Source of the DNA: Basidiobolus ranarum
Lineage: Eukaryota > Basidiobolomycota > Basidiobolomycetes > Basidiobolales
Length of the DNA: 21,046 bases
Direction of reading: 5' to 3'
Assembly: GCA_040143965.1 (NCBI GenBank)
Contig: JASJQH010000214.1
Location: forward strand, 1 to 21,046
The notes beneath the pieces were generated by a model that did not search any database, was not told the DNA's origin, and was given only the letters and a program-made list of their open reading frames with translations. Every line of letters starts with the position of its first letter. Position 1 is the stretch's first letter. Both the position numbers and the translations under genes were made by a program. Positions 8,948 to 17,025 of this stretch are shown here, one piece after another.

Positions 8948-11900
8948 ATGTATACTTTAGCTCAAACGCGGATTGCAACGTCGCTTCCAAAAAATCCTTT
9001 GTCCACTTCTCCCACTTTATTTTCATCTATTTCCCAGCAGTTCAGCCGGAAATTCAAGCACAACCATCAATTACTTTTGGATATATCATTGGCACTTACC
9101 ACCTATTTTCTTCTAAATAATCCGATCTCTGCTGATTGCGGTTCACCCATACTCTCTGGTGGAACAACTCATCGTACACGCTTACATCTTGGATATAACA
9201 TACCAAGCTTCAGGGATTTTTGTAATCGTTATTTCATGCTGAGTGATTCAAATGAATGTGCTGAGACCTCGCATCTAGAGTCACTACAAACAATATACGA
9301 CGCGATCAAACAGGACGATGTGCCCACGCTATGGAAGCTACTTGAAGAGCACTCCTACGACCTTAACAACATTCGGAACTCTAATGGAAGAACCCCGTTA
9401 TCTGCCGCCGTTACCTCCAACAGTCTTAAAATGGCATCCTACCTTTGCTCATTGAGACCTGTCAAGTTAGATCATAAAGGTATCTAAACCCCATTGGAAT
9501 CTCTTTCATAAACCAGTTCAGTAATAACCGTTTCGATAGATGACGAAGGCCAGACAGCTCTTCATTATGCTTGCAATTTTGGCCAGGTGAAAGCTGCCAA
9601 GCTTCTGATTCAAGCTGGGGCTGATGTGAACGTAAAGAACAACGTACGTACTTATAAATTTTGCTCTATGCTACTCCTCCTTTATCTTACAACCTTTGAA
9701 GGAAGGGATGACCCCCTTGATCATTGTAGCCTACAATGGATTCGTCTCGTTGTCTACACTACTACTAAAACATGGCAAGGCAAAGATCAACTCCAGAGAT
9801 TCTACCTCCAAGTCTGCTCTCATGATGGCAAGTTATGCAGGTCACTTTGGGGTCGTAGAGGCATTGATTAAATACAAAGCAAGTGTGGATTTAACCGATA
9901 AGGTAATGTTTTTGTTGTTGAACTTATCTTTCGAGTTCGGTTCTAACCAATCTTTAAATTGTAATTAGTTTGGTTGGAGTGCCTTAATGTTAGCTGCGTT
10001 CTCAGGACAGCATGCTATCTGTAGTCGACTTCTGACTGCCGGCGCAGACCCTTCCATCGAGGCTTTAAACGGCAAAACTGCATTGGATTTAGCCTTTAGT
10101 GCTGGTCAAACAAAAACAGCTAGACTGTTATCAAAATATATTAAAAAGAATAATCCTTCATTTTCAAACAAAGACTTTACAGCTGGTACTTCTTATGGAG
10201 AATTATCAATCGATCACCCCGAATACTCAGCACCCTCTCAACAGCGACCTCAACAGGAGAGAACGAATTCTCATATCAATAAAGAGTTCTCCTCATCATT
10301 GTCCGACACGATGCAAAAGGCAGTACCAGGGTACAACGACCCACTTTTAGCCGAGCCAGACCCACCGTCTAATACATACATGCTTCAAACCTTATACACA
10401 CCTGCCCAACCTCATCGCCCACCGCAACTACCCTCGTTCTCCCCGTTTGTTCAGAGGATGAGTAGATCCCTACGAAGGCGAACACTAAAGACACTACCTA
10501 ACAGGTCTTTACCGAACGCCTCTCGACGGGAAGCCCGAGATCACCCAAATATGAAGACCTCGTGGGATGATCAACTAAACAGAGATGATAGTCCAAGAAC
10601 TAGCAAATGGCGGTCTTGCTCTCAGGTGCTCACTTTCTGTTGCTGTAACGTGTGTTTGAAGAGCCTCTGGAAGATGAATAATCCAGATATCATACAGGCT
10701 TGGAGGGAGAAGGCCGCACTGTGCCTTATCATCATATTAATATCAGGATTTCTTGGGTTCGTTACGTTCGGATTTGCTCAATTAGTGTGTACAAAGAACG
10801 TACCTATTTTCCCAGACGATGTACTCAATAGGTATGGCCCAGATTCCAAAGATATGCAGTTGATGATTGTTCGTGGTAGACTTTACAATGTCCGAGATTA
10901 TTTTAAATTTCAATTTCATCGACCGATCCTTCCCCTCAAAGATGAAGACTTACAACCCTTGATTGAGTCGTTGATCGGCAAGGACGTTAGTGATTTTTTC
11001 CCCTCAGACCCAGAAAGATCGCTATGTAAAAAATGGCCAATGAAAACCCCTACATGTCAACTCCTAAACAAGGACTCCAAGCTACACTGCCATACAAGCC
11101 GAAATGCTCGACGAGATTTGGAGGAGCTAAGTATTAGCAACTATGTGGCTTTCTCTTGGTCCAGGATCAAGGATCGAGAAAGGAAGTTATTCGTATATAA
11201 CGAAAAAGTCTACTCACTAGAGAAATATCTATCGAAGAATGAATCCTACTTTGGAAATATTAATGAGCAATTAATGCGATTTGTGGGTCGAGATGCTACT
11301 CTCGACATCCTCAGGGATCGCAATCTTGTGGAATTGATTCCTTGTTTCAACGACCAACTTCTAGTGGGGAAAGTAGATGGAACAACACTTGGCTGCTTTG
11401 CCTCTAATGTGATTGTGATAACTTGCTCCACTGTACTTTTCTGTATAATATTTTTCAAATATGTTTGTTCCGTATTATTTAGTTGGATAGCATCCCGATC
11501 AAACAATCATAAATCACCGAAAACAAAAGGAATGGGAGATATGGATAAGAGTGACTTGACCTATATAATTATGTTGGTTACCTGCTATTCAGAAAGTGAG
11601 AAATCTATTCGAGCCACACTAGATTCGTTAGCTTTATCAACCTACGACGATAGCCATAAACTACTGTTTATTGTTTGCGATGGAGATGTCACTGGCTCCG
11701 GAAATGATAGATCTACACCGGATATCGCACTATCTATGCTAGAACCATTAGATTTACAACTCCTTTCTCCTGAACCTATGCCTTACATTTCAATAGGTCA
11801 GGGTTCGAAGAGAAAGAACATGGCCAAAGTTCATGTTGGCTTCTACTGCTGTCAAGGACGTCGAGTTCCCATGGTAATTGTAACGAAATGTGGAGTTGGA

Positions 11901-13540
11901 GTGGAAAGAAAGAAACCTAAAGCTGGAAACCGTGGAAAACGCGATTCTCAGCTTATTCTCATTCAATGGCTGAGCAAAATATGTATTAACGGAAAACTGA
12001 CACCGCTGGAGTTTGAACTCTTTGAAAAGATAGGAAGATTGATGGAAACAAGTCCTGATAAATTTGAAATCGTCCTGATGGTTGACGCTGATACTTACGT
12101 CGAACCGGATAGTGTTACAATCATGGTTGATGCTATGAATAAAGACCCTATGGTAATGGGCTTATGTGGTGAAACTAAGGTTGCAAACAAACGAAAATCT
12201 TGGGTGACAATGATTCAGGTACAGCATTTCTGCTTGTGATTGATGTTTACATCCCAAACTAATACAACATTCTATGGGCTCTAGGTTTATGAATACTACA
12301 CATCCCATCATCTTGGAAAGGCGTTTGAGTCATCTTTGGTGGAGTTACTTGTCTGCCTGGATGTTTCTGCATGTACCGCATCAAAGCTCCAAAGCAAGAC
12401 AATCAAAGTGTCCCTATCCTGGCGAATCCGGAGATTGTCTTTGCCTACTCTACCAATGTTGTAGACACACTTCACAAGAAAAACTTGCTATTACTCGGAG
12501 AGGATAGATATTTGACTACTCTAATGCTTCGAACTTTTCCAAAGAGAAAACTCATCTTCGTATCAAAAGCCGTATGCAAAACCGCAGTACCCGAGGACTT
12601 CAAAGTACTTTTAAGTCAACGTCGCCGGTGGATCAATTCCACCGTTCACAATTTGCTAGAGTTGATGCTAGTGTCAGAATTGTGCGGGATCTTTTGCTGT
12701 TCCATGCAATTCTTTGTTACCATGGAGCTTATTCAAACCATCACTATGCCTTCATCGTGTATACTTCTGATGTATTTGATTGTTAAGGTCGCTTCTGGTG
12801 CTGATGTTCTCTTGCCCTTGATATTCTTAGGATCCATCTTTCTTCTGCAATCAGTTGTCATTCTGCTTACAACTCGAAAGTTTATATATTTGCTTTGGAT
12901 GATTGTATTCATTCTAGCTACACCAGTCTGGAATCTAATATTACCAATCTATGCATTTTGGCATTTTGATGATTTTAGCTGGGGAGCCACTCGTAAACTT
13001 AGCTCTAATGTTAAAGGTGAAAGTCAAACTGAGGAGGAAGATATCGAGCATCTTGACAACGAAATTCTTGAAAAGTACTGGACTGAATGGAAGGACGAAA
13101 TGGGAACAAGTGCTCAACCCCACAAAGCCATTCAAAATTGCGACCCACTTTCCAATCAAGTTATGTTGACTCATGCACCACAACCTCGTATATCACCTGT
13201 ATACAATGCTTCTGAAGCTAGTCCGCAATCACCCATTAGATTTGACGTACCTTTCCTTCACAATCACTCAACAAACGAAACCCAGCACGCGGAATATTTA
13301 CATAAATCTAGCCATCGAGCATCAGCTTTTCATCGGTTGAGTCAACCTATATCTACATACATGCCAGGATTCACGTCAAATCATTATCCTCAGTTCAGTG
13401 ACCCTTCTAGCTCGACAAACAACTCGGTTACTCTACCAACTCGAGCGTTGAACCGAAGAAGTCGTTTGATTGGGCCTCGAGCGATGAGCACACCCTCAAG
13501 TCCTCGACATTATGACTATCTTTCTTGGAATCCTAGCTGA
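8948..13540 (+). CDS. Class IV chitin synthase with N-terminal ankyrin repeats (apparent frameshift)
   Basis: Polymerises UDP-GlcNAc into chitin at the plasma membrane (GT2 family). Exons: 8948-9479, 9540-9643, 9702-9902, 9969-12218, 12285-13540; about 1,447 residues. ATG 8948 is the first in frame after a stop at 8924. Residues about 112-338 form roughly six ankyrin repeats ([51 protein letters not shown]). A polar linker follows, then a membrane segment at about 527-552, a cytochrome-b5-like block ([12 protein letters not shown], about 578), a second segment at about 754-783, and the catalytic domain: MLVTCYSE (about 810), VDADT (about 983), [22 protein letters not shown] (about 1101), QRRRWINST (about 1140), C-terminal membrane segments and WGATR (about 1260). 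This architecture and the b5-like block indicate class IV (Chs3 type). Conserved residues change frame at about 12335: [14 protein letters not shown] is in one frame and FGGVTCLPG in the next, one base back. A sequencing error or a damaged allele fits best. Confidence 0.92.
12330..12340 (+). other. Apparent -1 frameshift in chitin synthase exon 5
   Basis: Up to 12335 the frame set by the exon junction encodes family-conserved residues ending FESS. From 12335 the conserved [15 protein letters not shown] is read one base back. The site is a run of three T (12335-12337), where one missing T would account for it. No GT...AG pair fits, because the conserved motif is continuous across the site. Confidence 0.85.
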
Positions 13541-13576
13541 TTCTTGTATAATTACCTTAATCATCTGTCATCTTTT

Positions 13577-13618
13577 GTATGCATGCTAAGTGACGTCGTA
13601 TGCAGGCTAGGTGACGCC
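13577..13618. repeat. Imperfect tandem duplication, 2 x 21 bp, with CRE-like core
   Basis: Copies 13577-13597 and 13598-13618 abut and match at 18 of 21 bases. The first contains TGACGTC, a CRE/bZIP half-site-like core; in the second this is TGACGCC. It lies about 40 bases after the chitin synthase stop codon, so it is probably in the 3' UTR. Confidence 0.75.
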
Positions 13619-13961
13619 CGTGATTTCAATACTATTAGAACTCCATAATCTACCTGCACAAATGATTAGCGAGTAGAGAGCATTTCAATCTCCTCGAACA
13701 TATTTCAAATTTGGTTTTCATAGTTTAATATCATCACATCTCTTCTACTTTGTAAAAATTTCAGTTCATCCATTCATGAATTTTATTGTGATACATTTAT
13801 CCTTACCTCAAGTAGAATCTAAATATATGGTAAAGTTCATTGCCTTCCTTTATTTTGAAACTACAGAAACTACAAAATAAACGCACACTTTGTGATAATT
13901 CAACCTGACTCTGTTATTTCTACAAACACCCAGACCTAATTGTTCAGATGACTGTTCCGAT

Positions 13962-13974
13962 AACCCTAACCCTA
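13962..13974 (+). repeat. Telomere-like motif AACCCTAACCCTA
   Basis: Two units of the CCCTAA telomeric hexamer in non-coding DNA. It is the first of six such sites up to 15425. Confidence 0.8.
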
Positions 13975-14328
13975 TTCCATCAGTAAGAACAGCTGGATTG
14001 GCTCAGTGCTGATTATTAAGCACAATCACTTCCAAAACCGGATTGCAGCAGAGTATAATTCGAATTGTCCTAGACTCTGAACAACAAAGAGGGGATTTCA
14101 TTCTGGAACAAAACACTTGTTTCGTCAACATTCACAATCTATACATATCCGAATCTTTTGCCCACCGAAAGGATCTCAAAGCACGGATCTTTCTTAATGG
14201 AAGTTGCAAGGTAGCGGGCCTAAACAAATGCTTATTGGAGGGAGAATGCATATCTGTATAACTATCGTACACTCGACACTCGATTCGGAATTACCTCATA
14301 CTTACTCCGTATCCACATGAATCATCCC

Positions 14329-14342
14329 AACCCTAACCCTAA
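14329..14342 (+). repeat. Telomere-like motif AACCCTAACCCTAA
   Basis: Two full CCCTAA units, same orientation as the others. It follows ATCATCCC, which faintly recalls the flank of the fission-yeast histone AACCCT box. Confidence 0.8.
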
Positions 14343-14663
14343 GAGTTTGGACTTGTCCTTGATTAAGACACTGTAGCACCGAAGTTTATAATGCAATATA
14401 CAATAGCAATCTAGCCCTAAGTTGGTGATCTTTCAATGTTGAGCTCCAATTTAAAACAGAGTCCGTAGTCCAAACCCTGCACTTACTCTGGCCCTGTACC
14501 CCTAAATGAAAGCATTGTTATCAAAGCCCTAATCCTAGAGATTTCTCACTTCTCGACAAATCAGAGACTAATTAACTAAATAGATATCTCCCGGCCTCCT
14601 TGATTGGACAGGTCGAGTAAAATCAGCTGTACCTACCACAGCAGTGCGATTGATGAATGAAGA

Positions 14664-14685
14664 AAAGCTAATGGAAAGCTAATGG
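14664..14685. repeat. Perfect tandem duplication, 2 x 11 bp
   Basis: AAAGCTAATGG occurs twice with no gap (14664-14674 and 14675-14685) in non-coding DNA. Confidence 0.75.
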
Positions 14686-14946
14686 CTGAATGGGAGTGCA
14701 AGTACGAATACGAATGTGAATAATGCATCTAGAATGAGCATATGTTTGGTGTCAATGAGGTCCTTGAAATCCCATATAGCGTATGAAACGTGCTTGGAAA
14801 TGAATATCTTATGACATTCCGCGTGACAGGGGTACGCTGCGACATCATGGAAAACAGTCACGACCTGTGCCAAGTAACACTCCAACACTCATTCTCTAAC
14901 AAGCCCAACCAGCTCGGGTACATCCCAAGAGTGACCCTCAAAGCAC

Positions 14947-14956
14947 AAACCCTAAA
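14947..14956 (+). repeat. Single telomere-like unit AAACCCTAAA
   Basis: One CCCTAA unit, in line with the neighbouring double-unit sites. Weak alone; counted only as part of the cluster. Confidence 0.5.
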
Positions 14957-14986
14957 TCTATGGGTGTTGATCATGATTCAACCATT

Positions 14987-15117
14987 ACGGCGGTGAGCAA
15001 CCCTAACCCTCCCTGGTTTGGGTTGAATCAAATCCCATTGCAAACTGACGCCGTACAAGTCCTAGCCCCTCCTTCAGTTTAATCAAACGGCGGCTCAGAA
15101 ACCCTAACCCTGGCTGG
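14987..15117 (+). repeat. Pair of ~30-bp direct repeats 100 bp apart, each with a telomere-like core
   Basis: Copies at 14987-15016 and 15087-15117 share ACGGCGG, then AACCCTAACCCT (14999-15010 and 15100-15111), then CTGG two bases later. The start-to-start distance is exactly 100 bases. The variable bases lie between the CGGCGG block and the CCCTAA block and in the two bases before CTGG. Confidence 0.75.
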
Positions 15118-15165
15118 GATGATTGGCTCTTCAGGAGAGTGTGCGTTTCCCAAAGCCAATCATCC
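15117..15165. repeat. Perfect 12-bp inverted repeat carrying opposed CCAAT boxes
   Basis: GGATGATTGGCT (15117-15128) and its exact complement AGCCAATCATCC (15154-15165) are separated by 25 bases. Each arm contains a CCAAT box, in opposite orientations, as bound by the HAP/NF-Y complex. The left arm touches the second 30-bp direct repeat. Confidence 0.75.
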
Positions 15166-15411
15166 TGACCATGTTAGGAAGGTCGTTTCGTTTCTAATGG
15201 AAGATAAAATGGAAATTGAGATTGTTTCGATTTCGTCAATAGGCCTGTTTCCCACTTGGGCTATCAAATGACCACCTCTGGCCTGATTGGTCACACGCTG
15301 TGTAATAGGAAAGATAATCAAATCCCTGTCTCTTCATTTTCATTCTCATGAAACGAGATGATTGCTTTCGGCAAGCGCATCTCCGAGTAATCAAACCTAA
15401 GCAAAAGCACT

Positions 15412-15425
15412 TACCCTAACCCTAA
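15412..15425 (+). repeat. Telomere-like motif TACCCTAACCCTAA
   Basis: Two CCCTAA units, the last site of the cluster and about 600 bases upstream of the cyclin start. Confidence 0.8.
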
Positions 15426-15740
15426 GCACCCCTTTGCCGATTTGGTAATCCACATATCTCTAAACATCGTGGATTGGGGCCTTTTTTGCAAACTGGAAAG
15501 AGAGTACGGAGCGTACGAAACGCTTGGGTTAAGGTGGACTAAGGCGGAAATTCAACTACAGGCTTCCACATATTTCACGCATCTCAAATCCGATCCTGGC
15601 CAATGGCTGTCGCCCACTCGCCAAACTTTTAATCAAGTGTCTCTATGTACAAACACCTCTGATCCAATTACGTAGATTCAATAATGGAATATTATCCGCA
15701 GACTAGCCCGCAGGTTGGTTGAATCAATCGAAATCTGGGT

Positions 15741-15776
15741 AAAAATAAGCAGAAGTAAACAAAAATAGGCAGAAGT
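15741..15776. repeat. Direct repeat of 16 bp, period 20, upstream of cyclin gene
   Basis: AAAAATAAGCAGAAGT (15741-15756) and AAAAATAGGCAGAAGT (15761-15776) match at 15 of 16 bases, about 260-290 bases before the cyclin ATG. The spacing of two helical turns would put both copies on the same DNA face if they are binding sites; that is inference. Confidence 0.7.
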
Positions 15777-16032
15777 GGCCGTGGATGGAATAAAAGCTGT
15801 TATCCATCTTTTTTTGATTCTAAATTTATACTTGCGAAGGCTCCACTCAATCATCACACTATATAATCCTCTCGCCAGCCCTATTGACAGACTGTTCAGT
15901 GCCATTCATTTTTTGGTTGTATAAGACACCAATAGCTTTACGTTTATTGACATCATAAAATCAAAGATTTTGTAGACTGCTAGCAATCCAGTTAGATCCA
16001 TCTTCCTTTCGGATTAACACAATCTTTCCATC

Positions 16033-17025
16033 ATGTACTCGAATATGTCTGACTCCTCACTTCTTAGCATATCTGACACTCTTGCTTGCTATTCTCTTAG
16101 CAAACATTGCTCCGCTTTACAGATACCGTCCACCCTCCCACCACTTCGCTATGCTCAAAGCCTAGAGCCACGAACACCTTCACCTACTCCTTCTTTTGAC
16201 ACACCAACAAACGACAGTACATATCTTGCCGACTTCGCTGCCCAGACTGTATATCATTTGTGGTATGGTAAAAGTAGATATACTGACGTATCGTCAAGCT
16301 TTCGCCGCTTCTGTCTTGATATCTTAAAGGCTGCCTCAATCACCCCCAGCGGTGTTGCCCTTACTCTCAAGTACATTCATCGCTTCACCACTTTGAATCC
16401 TTATATCCGCGGCCGACAAGGTTCAGAATTTCGCATATTTACTGTAGCGTTGATGCTATCGAACAAGTACCTCGAAGACCATACCTACACCAATAAGACC
16501 TGGTCCGATATTTCGGGTATGACGTTAGAAGAGTTGAATTTAATGGAACTTGAGTTTCTCACTTGTATCAATTTCCACGTCCATGTCACCGAGCTGGAAT
16601 TTGGTACTTGGCTGGATACACTTGAAAATTTCACTTTTATGAACGGTGAAAGGTGGTTAGTTCACAGCTTTGGAGTCTTTTTACAAGACGATTTGGTGCG
16701 ACAACAGCGTTTCGAACATAGACGTAGTGAGCTACAACGCCAAGACGAACGTCAAAGGCGCCAAAAAGCCCAGCAACGTATGAACGCTCATTCGGGATAC
16801 GTACACCATTGGCAACAAGCCTTACTTCAAGATACCCTGCACAAAACCATGGGCCACAAGCTACTGGTGCGGTCCCCCAGAAATACCACATCGCCGCTAC
16901 TATATGGATTAAATGCTTACAAAGTCTCTTCACCCAGTTGTGTTGACCTCACCTATCCTCAAGATTTGACTTATTCCAATTTTAGTCAGTATTATCCGCT
17001 TCCCGTCAACGGTTTTGCTATGTAA
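16033..17025 (+). CDS. Pho85-type cyclin (PCL/PHO80 family)
   Basis: A regulatory subunit for a Pho85/CDK5-like kinase; in yeast this family controls G1 entry, polarity, and phosphate or amino-acid responses. The gene is a single exon of 330 residues. The cyclin box spans about 60-195: YLADFAAQTVYHLWYG, TPSGVALTLKYIHRF, then FRIFTVALMLSNKYLEDHTY followed by TNKTW, LEELNLMELEFL and the hydrophobic helix LTCINFHVHVTELEF. The TNKTW and NKYLEDHTY wording is closest to the Pcl1/Pcl2/Pcl9 branch rather than Pho80 itself; this is by recall, not by a search. A Ser/Pro-rich start (PRTPSPTPS at about 46-54) could be phosphorylated. Residues about 232-258 are a Gln/Arg-rich, probably coiled helix. ATG 16033 is the first in frame; the next is at 16045 (MSDSS) and is equally possible. 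Upstream DNA is rich in telomere-like and CCAAT motifs. Confidence 0.9.
   Translation: MYSNMSDSSLLSISDTLACYSLSKHCSALQIPSTLPPLRYAQSLEPRTPSPTPSFDTPTNDSTYLADFAAQTVYHLWYGKSRYTDVSSSFRRFCLDILKAASITPSGVALTLKYIHRFTTLNPYIRGRQGSEFRIFTVALMLSNKYLEDHTYTNKTWSDISGMTLEELNLMELEFLTCINFHVHVTELEFGTWLDTLENFTFMNGERWLVHSFGVFLQDDLVRQQRFEHRRSELQRQDERQRRQKAQQRMNAHSGYVHHWQQALLQDTLHKTMGHKLLVRSPRNTTSPLLYGLNAYKVSSPSCVDLTYPQDLTYSNFSQYYPLPVNGFAM

Larger units (their letters stand above)
13541..16032. promoter_or_regulatory. 2.5-kb non-coding region with telomere-like motifs, CCAAT boxes and short repeats
   Basis: No open frame exceeds 77 codons and none resembles a known protein. The first part should contain the chitin synthase 3' UTR (AATAAA-like signal at about 13875-13881). 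The rest is probably the upstream region of the cyclin gene. It holds six AACCCT-type motifs, all on the plus strand, at least six ATTGG/CCAAT pentamers (for example 13997, 14603, 15122, 15156, 15286, 15473) and several small repeats listed separately. A TATA-like ACTATATAAT lies at about 15859-15868, about 165 bases before the cyclin ATG. Confidence 0.5.

Noticed and set aside
8927-8949. TTG at 8927 as start of the chitin synthase
   Set aside because: It only extends the open frame to the stop at 8924-8926; ATG 8948 is the normal choice.
14043-15675. Open frames of 68-77 codons in the telomere-motif region
   Set aside because: Overlapping frames on both strands, no recognisable motifs, and low-complexity promoter-like DNA; treated as chance.
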